From Haematococcus lacustris (lineage: Eukaryota; Chlorophyta; Chlorophyceae; Chlamydomonadales; Haematococcaceae), in the NCBI GenBank assembly GCA_030144725.1, contig JASKMD010000019.1, positions 3,780,179-3,844,178 of the forward strand: a DNA stretch of 64,000 nt, written 5' to 3'. The notes beneath the pieces were generated by a model. The model was not told the DNA's origin and made no database searches. It saw only the letters and a program-made list of their open reading frames with translations. Below are positions 1-26,600 of this stretch, one piece after another. Each line of letters opens with the position of its first letter. Position 1 is the stretch's first letter. The translations under genes and the position numbers were made by a program.

Positions 1-2
1 TG

Positions 3-1513
3 CACCGCAATGCCCTGAAGGCCCAGCGCCATGCGGCCAGCACACCCACCCGCCACGCCCCTGGCGCACCCCAGCACCACCCTACCTCCCTCGCCCACCA
101 GCTGCTACAGGAGAGGGGGCCATCCACTGCTCCCGTGTCGCGGGCAACCTCCATGCTGTATGGCCGGCCACTGGGCGCCAACATGACAGCGCTGCTGGTG
201 GCCCTTCAGAGCCCCATGTCGGAGATTCATGGCCGCATGAGTGAGTGTGATGTGTGAGCAAGAGCGATGTGTGATCAGGGGGGGTCATGGGCGTGAGGGT
301 TGGGTGAGGAATGTGGCCTGTCTTCCCCTTGGTGTTGTACGATAGAAGGGCATGTGTCATGTCGCAGCATACTAGATTATAGCAAGCGCTGATCCCTCTG
401 ATGGCCATGCAGCTGCAGGCATGAGTTCAAATTGTTGAGCTGTAGCACCCACTAATCATTAGCAGACTGGCACACGCATGGAGGATCACGGCATCCTCAC
501 CCACCACCCTCCGCTCACCGTCCCCTCTGTGCTGCTGCAGGCTCCTTCTGCTCTCGCCTCCTGGCCCCCTCCTCCCCCTCCTCCCCCTCCCTGCCCTCCT
601 CCCCCTCCTGCCTGGCCGCCTCCCAGCACTCCTTCAGCTCTGGCCCGTCCCTGGCCCCCAGCACCCCAGGCGCCTGCGACCCGTCTGACTTCTCCACCCT
701 GCACAGCTTCTCCGGCACCTCTCTAGCCTCCATGACTGCTGGCAACTCCAAGCAGTTCCACCAGCACCAGCACCACCACCCAGCCCACCATGCGGCCACA
801 GGCAGCTGCACAGCCCAGGGTCCCTCCCTGTCCAGGTTTGCAGGGGCAGCGCAGCAGCCTGCTGGTGCGTCACCCACGCCCTGGGCCGAGCAGCAGGTGG
901 TGGAGGAGGAGGAGTGGTCCCAAGGGGAGGCCGGCTCCGCCACCACCAGTGTGGTGCGGGTGAAGGGCATGCTGATGAGCCCCAAGCTCGCCCCACCTTA
1001 CCCCCTGGGGGGCCTGCTCAAGGGCCAGGTCATTTCCCAGGTGTGACCTCTTCCCTCGCTGCTGTCACAGTCTTGCTGTTTCTATGCTTCTTACTGGTCG
1101 TTTACAGCACCACATGCCCATGGCTGTCACCACCTTTTTACCCTTGAGCTTTAGACTCCATGTGTTGCCTAAGTAGGCTCAGCCTGTTGTGCTGTTCCCT
1201 CTCTTGCTCGCCTGTGTATGTGCAGATCCAGGACATGCTCAAGGGCCTCATGGCAGCTGCCCAACATGCAGCCACTGAGGATGCCAGTGCGCGCAGCACT
1301 GCGGCCAAGCCAGTGACCTCCAGCAATGGGCCTGCACGCAAGAGTCTGGGTGCGCAAGGTGGCCCCAGGCACCACAGCATGGACATGGACCATGCGCATG
1401 GCTGGAATGGCAGGGGATCTATTTTGGCTCGGGGTGGTGGCAACGGAGACTCCGCCTTCACGGTGACCAGCCACTGCATCAGCTTGAGTGATGATGAGGG
1501 GGATGAAGAGTAA
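3..1513 (+). CDS. Unrecognised protein, C-terminal part (3 exons; 5' end outside window)
   Basis: Three exons join in phase: 3-240, 541-1040 and 1226-1513, ending in TAA. Donors are GTGAGT (241) and GTGTGA (1041); acceptors are CTGCTGCAG (540) and GTGCAG (1225). The visible 341 residues are low complexity: a Ser/Pro-rich stretch after the first junction, a His/Gln cluster (HQHQHHHPAHH), an acidic VVEEEEW patch, and an acidic tail SDDEGDEE at the very C-terminus. A more ordered patch, VVRVKGMLMSPKL, precedes the second junction. I recognise no domain and assign no function. The N-terminus and any catalytic domain would lie upstream of the window. Gene reality rests on the consistent splice phases and an open frame through all three exons. 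Confidence 0.7.
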
Positions 1514-3379
1514 GGGGAATGAGGAGTGAGGGGTCTGCTGACATCAGGGGGCCAGGGGCCAGGTGGCCAGGGGTGGGGATTGCCAGCAACAGTGATGTTC
1601 GTCTCAGCAACAATTTATGCTCCGCCCCAAAGAAATCACATACAATACCTACCATGCACATGGCAGGAGTAGTGTCACTCTGGGTTACAACGAGCGCTGG
1701 TATGAAGCATGGATGTGCAGATGAAGGCACAGTGGGCTTCAGGGGGAACACCAACAAGGCGTGTGTGACAGGAGTGTCCCACATGGCATTGTCACCGTGG
1801 GTATTGGCACCATGGGGTACATGTGAGTTTGTGCTTGTGTGTGTACATGCGAGAGTGCCTGTTCGCGGAAAGGTGTCGCGGAAGAGTACCTGTTCGCGGA
1901 AAGGTGTTGAGGTGTGAGGTGTACACAAGAAGGGGATTGCTGTAGTGTGGGATGGCTAAATCAGAAGTGACAGCAGTGTGACATGAAGATGAGGAATGTA
2001 GGCGAGCAAGTGAGATGTGCCGGGCACCAGCTCGATAGGGTCTGTGTGTAGGGATTGAACACAAAACGGCAGGTAGTGTTTCTGCATGGCATTGTGTCCG
2101 GGCTGGTGGGTGCATGGTGCATGGTGAAACTCCAATTTCAGATTCTGGCAGGGACCAAGGGTCAAGTTTATATGCTGGATCCTTGATTGTGCTCGATTTG
2201 ATTAAGATGATGATGCCAGAGGTGGGGAAACAGCCCCCGGCTGTCGCTAGCCTCATGTAATGGGTGATCTTTAGCAGGTGGTGGTCAATATCCAGTGATC
2301 CCTTTCCATTGCGAGAAAATCACAAATCGTTATGTTCCCATCCCTTTCCATTACGAGAAAATCACAAATCGTTATATACCCGTAAAAATCAGATTATCCA
2401 GACGTCGGGACGTGTGAGGGCTGTTACGGGGTTGATTATCACAATTAGGCAGGGGTAGTAGGGGTAGTAGGCAGGGGTAACACAGGCGTATCTGGATTGT
2501 GACAGCATATCGCCGTAACATCCTTGGTACATCCTTGTCATTTCAGAGCCACGCTGCCGGCTGCACATCTGTCAAGCTCTAGGTCAGGCTAGACAAGCAA
2601 GGTAAAAAAACGACATTTTTCGGACGGACCTAACTGACTCTATACACCGCTTCTGGATGTAAGATTGGCACGCCTTGACGCAGCGCCGCGCAGCTTAGCA
2701 TCGGCTCAGAGGGACAGGCCTATGGTGATCGGCTGGCCCGCGACCCCGTCCAATGTTCGGGGGCCCCGACCAGCACACAACGCTAGGAGCGCTCTATCGC
2801 TCTTATTTGCGCCTTGAAGTATGTGTGCTGTTGCGGCGATGTCCTCGGCGATGTCCAGGTGCCTACTGGGTGTCTACAGTGTGTGCTACATGCTCCCTGC
2901 TAGAGGCTTGTCTCATGGCCGGGTTGGGGGGGTACGCCGTGAGGCTTTGGGCCTGAAACTTCTTCAGCAGCTAGCTTATTGCGTGGACACAACTTTAGGC
3001 CAAACACCCTGCTGGCCTGCGCTTCAACGCCGCTCACTATTTCAGCACGCTGAACCTGACGGTGCAATCGCGGTAGCAAATGGTGGCCTGGATGTGGAGA
3101 ACAGCATGGTACCCAATTTTCCCCTTGCTTGTCTAGCCTGACTCTAGGCCATGCCAAACCATAAACCCTCGGTTAACAATTGCAACCATCCACACTGCCG
3201 GAAACGTGCTAGTAGGCCTGCAGTGATCGTTGTGTATCTATGTTCTGTACTTCATCTGCAGGCCTGACAAGCTGACTGTGACTGCTGACAGACAAACAAT
3301 GCCAGACAAACAAATTAAATGCAAACAAACAAAACCGACAATTCCTAGTATTTGTGATGGCTTCACGTTGCTGTTTTCT
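1514..3379. other. Intergenic, no gene seen
   Basis: This is the 3' flank of the preceding gene. The first TGTAA (green-algal poly(A) signal) is at 2256-2260. A 35 bp sequence is repeated at 2299-2333 and 2341-2375 with one difference. Short open frames at 2753-3141 have no recognisable content. Part of the right side may be the 5' flank of the Fanzor-like element that follows. Confidence 0.5.
2256..2260 (+). terminator. Possible TGTAA poly(A) signal
   Basis: First TGTAA downstream of the stop at 1513. Chlorophycean nuclear genes commonly use TGTAA. The implied 3' UTR of about 750 nt is long but not unusual for such algae. Confidence 0.35.
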
Positions 3380-5285
3380 ATGGCTAAGAAAAAAAGACGA
3401 ACCGTGCCTAGGCCAGTGCCGGAGGACCCGGACAGTGACATTGAGGACCGCGACGAGGCACTACAGCCGGACCTCACCGAAGCGGAGCGAAATAGAAAGG
3501 CTTCCGGAGAGGCCCGCGCTGCCCTCGATAGGGACAACCCATACCACGGCAGGAAGTGTAAGCTGGCCCACCTCATCGACCACTTGCCGCAAGAACTTTG
3601 GGATGCCTTCCTGGACGACGCGGTGCAGCCACGCGTGGAGGCCTGCAGCGAGCGGGGGGTGCTCGCCAGCCTGCTGTTGGGCTTACTCGTGCGCGGCTTG
3701 TTTACCATTCGCGTAGCCGACCCGCTCGGCCTGCACGACCAGCCCGTATACACAGACATCCCAGTCTCTTAGGCAGCCATCCCGGACCTCAGCTGCAGGA
3801 ACCTGTTCCTGCAGCTGTGCCGCGGCCCGCCCAGAAACGGCGCGAACACTCGGCCAACGCGGCAGTGGCTGCCGTGCGGGCAGCGCACCCTGACCTCCGC
3901 GCCCGCCTCGCAGCAATCCCTCGCCACCCCTCAGACACCAACATGGTGGATCACGTCGGCAAGCAGCTGGAGACAGCTTTCAGCAACATGCTCACTCTCC
4001 TCTTCGCTGGCAGGCTCAAGAAGTCTGTGTCCCTGGCTGGGGCAAAGGTCCTGCTGGGCACTGAGGAACACCAGCGCAGGTTTGGGTTTAGGGGGCTGGG
4101 TGGTGGGCACCTGCCAGCCTGGTCAAAGCGGGAGTGCACCTATGTGCGCCGCATGGTGTGCGGGCTGGACGTCAGCTGGCTGGTGGGGGAGGGTGGGGTG
4201 GTACCGACTGCAGCCATGCAGGCTGAGGTGGCTTTGCAGCGGGGCCTGCTGGGGCTTGAGGAGGGGGAGGAGGTGGATCATGACTGGGTGGAGGATCCAG
4301 CAAACCGGGGCCGGCTGCTGCGCCATGCGGTGCACACCACAAGAGAGATGGAGGCAGCAATGGCAGCCTGGCAGCTGGATATGGTGCCCTGGCAGCAGGC
4401 TGAGCTGATCAGCCATGGGCTGCTGCACAGGCCCCCCCGCCCCCCCACACCCTATGCCATCACCCCCACCAGCAAGTGCCAGGCTCGGCATGTCTTCATC
4501 GACACACGGGGCCTATACGGCATGATGCGTGACGCCGGCATGCTGGGGGTGCTGACAGAGGAGGGGGTTACCTCCTTGGCGAAGTTCAGGAACGGTGCCC
4601 TACCTGACCCAGCGAGGCCGGGCCACTACATTGAAGGGCCCAAAGACAGCCATGTGAGTGATCCTTGCAGTCAGGTGCCAGCCAGTCCTTGGGTGCTCCG
4701 CCAGCTGCCATGTGTGCTGTCAACTGCCGTGTGAGCCTTCAGCCAGCTGCCTACACAGGCTGATGAGGTGCCATGTATGTGTATTAATGGCTGCAGGTGG
4801 CCAACCGATGGGATGCAATGCTGCCGGACCCGCGGCGCCAAAAGCTCGCCAGCCCCAAGCACAGCTTCGCGCAGATTGTGCACACCGACGGAGTCGCCCT
4901 CAGCGTGATGTTCCTGCGGCCCAAGCCTGCCGCTCCACCCGCAGAGCTGCCGCTGATGGGCAGGCACATGGGCGCAGTCAACCCGCTGGCCCACCTCGAC
5001 GCGGAGTGGCTGGGCGTGGACCCAGGCAAAACAAACATGGCAACAGTGGCGCACGACGAGCGCAGCGCTGCCGGCACAGTGGTGTCCGTGTGGCAGCGGA
5101 CGCTTACAGCCGGGCAGTACTATCGCGACAGTGGCATCAACCGGCAGGCCCAGGCGACCAAGACATGGCTGACCCAAGTGAAGCCGCAGCTCAACGCCTT
5201 GTCGCACGTCAGCAGCAAGCCCAGCTCGCTGGCCTCGTACCGGCGGTTCGCCGACACAGTCCTGGCGACGTACGACGCCATGTGA
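3380..5285 (+). pseudogene. Fanzor-like (TnpB-related) RNA-guided nuclease, degenerate and 3'-truncated
   Basis: The reading starts at ATG 3380 with a basic, NLS-like MAKKKRRT. It meets an in-frame stop near 3768-3770, and the conserved reading continues in another frame (about 3860-4653). An intron runs from 4654 (GTGAGTG donor) to 4796 (CTGCAG acceptor), and the last exon is 4797-5285. The last exon carries a RuvC-I motif, WLGVDPGKTNMATV, with its Asp at 5019-5021, preceded by the HTDGVALSVMF strand typical of Fanzor/TnpB cores. A FIDTRGLYGMM segment near 4495 resembles the strand before the RuvC domain. The copy stops at TGA 5283, before the RuvC-II Glu, the zinc finger and the RuvC-III Asp; similar sequence seems to continue briefly in another frame (VKAELKW). 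In the family the protein is an RNA-guided DNA endonuclease carried by transposons. This copy should be inactive. I may have the N-terminal border wrong. Confidence 0.72.
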
Positions 5286-5437
5286 AGGCTGAGCTGAAGT
5301 GGGCATTAGGCACACTGTCAGTAACCTTTACAACAGCGATCTCGCAGCCTGTATTTGATTACAACTCATACTTTATTTTGGTGTTGCATGAGGGCTGTAG
5401 GGATTTAAACTTGCGATTAGACAAAGGAGTCAGTGTT

Positions 5438-19592
<14,155 letters not shown>

Positions 19593-21041
19593 GAGAGGCA
19601 CGCTGAGCCACCTGTGGAGTCATGGTTAGTGGGTGGGTCCTTTCCGCTCCGCTACTACCAAGGGGTTTAGGATGTGCCGGTGTTGCTAAGGGGCTGCGGC
19701 TTGCGGAGGTGCGCGCCTGCTGGCCAGCCGGCTGTGCTGCGCTTCAACAGCTTGGGTTGCCCGGCAGGTTGACAGGGGCCTGGAGGGCTGTTGGTCCTGG
19801 GAGTGGGTCGGAGTGGGGGCTGTAGTCATCAAGGGTGCGATCCAGGATGCTTCAACTTGATTGGAGTAGCCAAGTGAGATTACCCACAGTCAAACATGAG
19901 TCGTGTTTAACTGAGAAGGAAGTGCTGGCTGCTAGGCTCGTCCCCTTCTGAGACACTGGGCTTACATATTCTGAGCCACGGGGCTTACACTGGCCTTAGC
20001 TGCATGCACTCACTCGCTGTGCCGATGATGAGGCTGAGTAGTCGGCAGGCCATTCTACCAATTGTTCACAGCCATGATGTCTGGAATTGCTGCTGGGCAT
20101 GCAAACAGCCAGTGTGCAGTGGGTTTGGCATAGCACAACACAGCTCTTTGCTTTTGCGGCTTGGCCTCAAGAACCTCGTCGCTAAGCGTAAGGTCATGTT
20201 GCCTATAGTCATAGGGCATCGGGACGGCAAACATGACGAAGCGTGCTTGCATACTCTTGCCGCCACCGTCACGCTTTCACTTAGGGTTGGTGTCCCTAGA
20301 CGTCATTTCGCCCTAAAACATATCGCCCACATGAGGCATGACATGGAAAAGTCACAAAGCGACCCAAAGCCTCGTGATGGCTGCATCAGGAGCTGTTGAG
20401 AGTTGGGGGCTTCCAATGTGTAGGCAATTTCTCAGGAGCTGCTTCAGCAGCTGTAGAGCTCAAGGCACTTGGTCTGGCAGCAAGGAACCCGCAGCCCAAG
20501 GACCAATCAGGGCCAACCTGCAGGGAGCAACCGCAGACCCAAGGAATCTGCAGGATCCACAGTGTCCTGCCTGCGCATGCAGCAGAGGTCATGCTTTACA
20601 CAGCTGTGTGCAGGTCCTGCAGTGGCTACTTTCATTGACCACACATGCACAAGATGCACTGAGGGGTGCCAGGCACTTCATCAGCGCCACCATTCCCATT
20701 CACATCAGGCAGGGGAGGCACATTGAGCAAGGGGTCCCCATACTCTGTAGCTCCAGTTAGCCAGGTCAGCATCAGCAATTAGCACACTGCTGACACTGGC
20801 CATGACCTATCAGAACAACTGTGGCAACCTGCATGCTGTCGTCTGCATGCAGCCCATGTGCACCTTTATATGTTTTTATACCTCAGCTCCCTCAACCACC
20901 CTCAACTCCCCAACTACCACAGGCAGCGCCGTCCACAGGCCACAAGCGCCGCGGGCAACATCCTGGCACTTGTCCACCCACAGCCCTCACCCACCCCCTC
21001 ACCACAGTCCTTGCCAGGGCAGGGCAGGGCTGGGCGAGCCT
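19593..21041. other. Intergenic between two convergent genes
   Basis: 3' flank of the F-box/LRR gene (+) and of the TPR exons (-). It holds repeat copy E at 19811-19915 (GTAGTCATCAAGGGTGCGAT, then TGAGATTACCCACAG). Short open frames at 20004-20399 (+) and 20055-20252 (-) have no recognisable content. A TGTAA on the minus strand (TTACA at 20596-20600) could end the TPR transcript. Confidence 0.45.
19811..19915 (+). mobile_element. Dispersed retroposon-like repeat, diverged copy E
   Basis: Shares GTAGTCATCAAGGGTGCGAT, GATGCTTCAA and TGAGATTACCCACAG with copies C and D. The 3' terminus is degraded (CATGAGTCGTGTTTAACTGA). No target-site duplication seen. Confidence 0.55.
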
Positions 21042-22839
21042 TCACTCCGAGTTCAACACATCCTTGATGGCGATGACGTCAGGGTGGTCCGGGCCCAGCG
21101 CCGTCTCCTGAATGGCCAGGGCCCGCTCCAACAGTGGCCGCCCCACAGCCTCGCGGCCCTGCAGGGGGAGAGGAGGGCAGGCGGGTCAGACGCCGGCCTG
21201 GCCGGGCAGCAAGGTGTGTCAGCGGGCACTGTGCACTGTCCTGGCCGGGCAGGAGGAAGGGCGTGGGTGTAGGCCTCTGTCAGCTACCCCAGGGGGGGGC
21301 CCCAGGCCTCTGTTAGGCCAGGCCTCTGTCAGGCCAGGCCTCTGTCAGACGCCGGCCTGGCCGGGCAGCAAGGTGTGCACAGGCGCAGCTGCCTCAGGGG
21401 GCCCAGGCCTCTGTCAGGTCAGGCCTCTGTCAGCTGCCTCAGGGGGGGCCAGCTGTGGCGCTGCAAGGGGCGGTGGCGTGAGGGACCAGGGAAGGGGGTG
21501 GATGGCGTAGAGCGCCACATCCAGTGAGACCGGGTGGCAAGACACAGGCAGACCATACAGCAGTGGCGGGCAGCAGCATGCGAGCAAAGCAAAGTGCACA
21601 TGCAGCAGCTGTGCCAGGGCCACCAATTAGTTGACATGCTAGATGTGGCGGCAGAGTGGCAGTGGACCACGCATGGGATCAGCAGGATGCAAGCGTGCAT
21701 GTGTTGGGTGACAAGGAGGAAGCAGTGCTGCTGCTGCCTCCTGCTCACCAACAAGGTTCATGATATAGAAGTAGTGCGTGAGGTGAAGGTGCGGTGAGGT
21801 GGGCTGCACTACCCCCTCATCCCTCCAGCTGCAGCTTGGCTGGTGGCCCCTGGTCCCGCTCCGCCCCCCTTCCTAAGTCAATAAGGAGGAGTGGCACCCA
21901 GGGGGGCAGCCTGGCTGTCCTCCCGCCACAGGTGCATACGATGGGCACATGTGTGCATAGGATGAGCTCAGCCCCCTGGTGGCCCCTACCTGCCATCCCC
22001 CCAGCGACCCCTACCTGCTCCAGGTGCAGCACTGCCAGGTCTGTGAGGGTGTGTGCAACCTCTGGGTGGTCAGGCCCAAAGTGCTTCTCGTAGATCATCA
22101 GCGACCGCTCATACAGCGGCAGCGCCTTGTCTACAGCACAACAGGGCGGGAGGGATGTGGGGAGGGGGGAGCGGGAAGAGAGGGTGTGCGTGGCTGCAGG
22201 TTGCAAGGAGGTGGGTGGGTGGGCGCTGGCATTGTCATTGGGCAGCAGAGCAGGGGGGCAGGAGGGGTGGCTGGTGGGAGCCCCTGATGTCGGGTGCCAA
22301 ACAGGGGAGGGGGGCGGCTGGTGGGGTGGTTGACCGGAGTGAAGTGAAGTTAAGTGTTAGGGCAGGAATGACTACGGGACGAGAGGGCACTGCTCTGTGC
22401 CCCTCTGTCTGCACATCAGGCTCCACTGTCTACTGGAACGCCTCCTCAAGGGCCGAGCTGAGCCAAACCATCAGAAGGGCTGGGGAGACAGTGGAGGGAG
22501 GGGATGAGGGAAATGGGAATGGAATGGGGACAAGAGGGCTCCACTCAGCTCCTGGGGCCCTCCCCCAGCAGGGCCGAGTCGAGCCAAGCCCAGTCAGGTC
22601 AGGTCAGGTCAGGAGCAGGCCAGCTCCTCTCAGGGGCAGGAACTTCTCTCAGAGCGCATGGTCAGCGCCTGGTCGGGTGTTGGGGCCAGTGCCCAGGGCC
22701 AGGGTCTGCTGCTCACCTGTCTGCCCCTTCTGGTTGTACACGATGGCCAGGTTGCTGCAGACCTCGGCCACATCAGGGTGGTCGGGGCCTAGGCTGCGCT
22801 CCCGCTGCTTCAGCTCCTCCTCAAAGGGCCGCGGGTCAT
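21042..22839 (-). CDS. TPR (kinesin-light-chain-like) exons; possible 3' end of CEP104
   Basis: Three minus-strand exons join in phase: 22839-22717, 22130-22015 and 21158-21042 (TGA). Each encodes one tetratricopeptide unit of the kinesin-light-chain type with the signature GPDHPDV / GPDHPEV: ELKQRERSLGPDHPDVAEV, LPLYERSLMIYEKHFGPDHP and LERALAIQETALGPDHP. The first exon starts with 2 nt of a split codon and has no obvious initiation exon upstream. Two readings are possible. It may be a short TPR gene whose 5' exon I failed to see. Alternatively it may be the C-terminal extension of the CEP104 gene directly upstream: a donor at 23786/23785 (CCA G|GTGGGG) gives the exact phase needed. TPRs of this type mediate protein-protein contacts. 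Confidence 0.68.
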
Positions 22840-23645
22840 CTGAGGCCACCACACAGGCAACCACACCAGGGTGACATCCAAAGCAAACAAACTGACCCAT
22901 TCTGAAACCGCAGTTCAGTGGTTATCTCCTCCTTTCAACCCTCTTCTTGTACCGCTCCTTACACTAGCACCCAATCGCCCATTAGTGGGTGACATCTGTG
23001 CTCTAAGTGCAGCTTATGCTGTTCGACACCAAGCAGTGAATGCCATGCCATGAAGAGGATGACAGAGGTGCTGCCTGCCTGCCTCCCTGCCTGCGTCGAT
23101 ATCTTGAGCCCTGGACCCTGTGTGATGGTGGCGGTCATGATGACCCATGCACCCAAGGGTCAGAGTGCACACATGCAGCAGGGTCAGCCACTCGACCCAT
23201 GGGCTCATGCCCTGTCATGCCTTTGCCAGCCAGCCACACATGACCTGGGCCCAGTGTGCCCAGTGTCCTGCAGCAGCGGCGGTGAGACTGAGCATGGCCC
23301 TGTGCAGGACTAGGTAGACAGGACAGCTCAGGGCGGGTCAGCCGGTGTTGTCACAAACCAAGGACTGACTGCTGCTACCTTCCCTCACACCCCCTGCACA
23401 AGAGTGAGCCTCCAGCCCCTGGACTACAGACTACAAAACTGCCCCTCACCCCCTGCTCTCACCCCGGTCCCTCACCCCCTGCCCCCACATCCTATACCCC
23501 ACATCCTATACCCCACCCCCTGCTCCTACCCCACTTGGCTGCTTAAGTCTTCACCTAAGCGATGTTGTAGCAATAAAAGAAATTGGAAGCTATATGTCCA
23601 AGGATGCGACCCTATGACATGTCGCTTTGAGCTGTAGATCATGCA
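22840..23645 (-). other. Spacer or intron between CEP104 and the TPR exons
   Basis: No coding sequence recognised. A minus-strand TGTAA (TTACA at 22959-22963) could be the CEP104 poly(A) signal if the TPR exons are a separate gene. Confidence 0.4.
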
Positions 23646-26600
23646 TCAGGGCGAAACGAAAACAATAATATGGCTGCCTACCCGACCTGGCTGCCATCCA
23701 CTGCACAAGCCAGGGCAGACCGTCACTGGACAGGGCTTGAGGGCCACCTGGTGTGCACAGCCTGCCAAGCAGCAGCCACCCCCACCTGGTGCTGCAGGAG
23801 CCGCCACAGGCTGTGGTGGTGGCGGAGGGGGCTGTGGTGCTGCTGCAGGGGGTGTGGCCGCCTTGCCCGCTGCCGCTGCCTTGGGTTTTGCTGCTGCTGG
23901 AGGGGCGGCCTTGGCAGCTGCAGGGGCAGGGGTAGGGTCTGGGGCTGCTCTTGCCGGCACTGCCCGAGCAGGGGCAAGGGGAGGGGGAGCAGGGGCTGCG
24001 GGGGCAGGCTCCCCCCCCAGCACTCCATCCACGAGCTCCTTGATTTTGGGGTTAATGTCCTTGGGCAGGAACTTCCTGCCAGGTCAGGCAGGCAGGGAGG
24101 CAGGCAAGAGGAGGGGCTGTACTGTATGGTGGAGCGTGGCGGGGGAGGCAGGGAGGAGAATGTGGGGTGATAGAGTGGCAGGCGGGCATGGGCGGTCAGG
24201 CATTGTCCTCATCCCCACTGCAATTGGCCAGCCCAACCCAGCCAAGCAATCTAGCCTCTGCTCTCCCTGGCTGTTTTCCTCATACAGACAGGGGCAGAGT
24301 GGAAGATGGTGCGCTTACAGGCAATAATGTGAGGCAGGTGAGGCAGGCGGTCTGGGAGGGTGCCCCCTAGCTCCTAGGCTGCCCTAGCCCCTGGTACTCA
24401 CTTAATGACAGGGCCCACCAGGTCAAAGGTTTCACGCGTCACCCTGACCGCTGCGCTGCGCACGTCAGCGTTGGGGCTGTTGTATGCCTTGCCCACGTAG
24501 TCCATGAGCTCAGGCAGGTCAAAGCCCTCCCCGGTCTTGCTGATGCCAAACAAGGGGACCAGGTCCTGAGCGCGGTGAGGGCACAGCAGCGCAGGCTGGG
24601 GGCATCAGGGCGCGCGTGTAGAGCCCTGGCACAACCCGGCACAGTGTGACACCGCCCGGCACAGTGTGACACTGCCCAGCACAGTGTGTCACAGCCTAGA
24701 GCAGCCTGGCCTGGGCGCATTGCAGAGCTAGCGCACACCCAGGGCAGGGCAAACAGGGAGGGTAGTGGAAACTACTGCGCCAAGACTGCAGGAGAGCCTG
24801 AACCCCATTCACCTCCTCAAGACAGGGGCAGACAGGCAGGCAGGGGTGAGCCACAGGGAGGGGCCAGCCATGGTATCATGCACTGATCCCTCTTGGTGAG
24901 ATCTGACGACCAGAAGTGGCTTTGCACGCTGCATCCAGCACTGTGAGCAAGCAACTCGCTGGCCCTGATCTGCCACCAGTCGTTTACTCTGATGGCAAGG
25001 TGGCAGCAGCACCATCAGCTGCCCCCCTGCCCCCTCAGCCGGCCCCCTGCTGCTGCCTCACCTGCTCATTGCAGCTGCTGGGCACCTAGTCATTGAATGT
25101 ATTCTGCTGACTCAGGGTGTGTGCAAGGGGGCCAGCTGGCACTCAAACTTCCGCACCAGGGGCTAGGATAAAGGAAACCAAGTGAAGCAAGCGCCACTTA
25201 CCACCCCACCACTGCACCCTATTCTGGCTGCAGCTGTTTGCTACTTAGCATGATGCATGATGCATGTTACCAGGCTGCAGCCATTGGTGCACCTGCAGAT
25301 GCTGATAGCTCTGGCCGCCTGCAGCCTAAGCACACCTGCAGCACGGTGAGCACGCCCAGCACCGGCCGCCAGGCGCTCTGGCTCTTGACCGGCTTGATGA
25401 GCAGGTGGGCAGAGGTGCGCAGCCCTGCCTCAGGGCGGCCCGCCAGGAACATCAGGGTCTCCCGCGCCCCGGTCTGAATCTTGGCATTCACTTCGCTCAG
25501 TTTGTCCAGCAGCAGCGGCAGGCAGGACTCGCAGCAGCCCTGGGCAGACGGCAGCTAACACATGTCAGGTTGGCAGGAGGAGGGTGGGGCAGGGTTAGGA
25601 GAGACAACATAGGAGCACAACATGAAGAATGTGCCGCAACTGCCTTGTCTCCTGACTGCCTTGTCTCCTGACTACCTTGTCTCCTGACTGCCTGGTCTCA
25701 GCTCACACACTGGCACTGGAGCATACATGTAGCCAGTGTGCTTGGTGCCCAACATGGCTTGCTGTGCTGATGCTGGACATGGCAACAACACAAGTCCCTG
25801 TCCATGATCAATGACCTCCCCTAACACGGACATAGCAGAGCATCACCAAGGCCTGCTGTCAGACCAACAGCCACAACTTCAGGCCAAGGAGAAACAGCAG
25901 CATGAAGATACGATCAAGGAGAAACAACAGCATGAAGATATGATCAAGGAGAAACAACGGCATGAAGATATGATCAAGAAGAAATAGCAGCATGAAGATA
26001 TGATCAAGGAGAAACAACAGCATGAAGATAGGATCAAGGAGAAACAGCAGCATGAAGATATGATCCCTCAATGGCTAAGATGCCTAAGTCCCTATCACTG
26101 CCACTGTCACTCCTCACGCCTTGCTTTCCCTCATATCACACATGCATGTCACACTCTCGACCTGCATGTCACACTCTGCAACTCACATGGATGTCCTTGC
26201 TGGCGCTGGATCCCGGTGAAGCTGCGTAAATGTCGACCAGGATTTGAAGGGCAGCCAGGGACGACAGCACCACGTTGGCCACCTGCGGACATAGCATCAG
26301 CAAGGGCAGGGCAGCACGCCAGCGCCTGTGAGACTGCAGCCCGCAACTAGACCTGCGAGCTCGTACAGCGTACAGGTGCATGTGGTGATTGCAAATTGCT
26401 GATTGCATCGCAACTGTGACGAGCCACAGTGGAAGCCTCAGGCAGGCAAGGTGAGTCTGTATGCAGTGTGCAGGCCTGGTGGTGGGTCACCTTGTCCTTC
26501 AGCCCCTTCTTCACGCACTGCACCAGCACCCTCAGTGAGGCCGGCTTATCCAGCAGCCCTGAGTCAGGTTCTTGCAGCTGGGACATCAGGTAGTTCAGCG

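Noticed and set aside
20004..20399. 132-codon ORF with gene-like length
   Set aside because: No recognisable motif, no splice or poly(A) context, and an overlapping frame on the other strand.
23670..24170. Plus-strand Cys/Arg-rich ORF
   Set aside because: Antisense of the Ala/Pro-rich last exon of CEP104.
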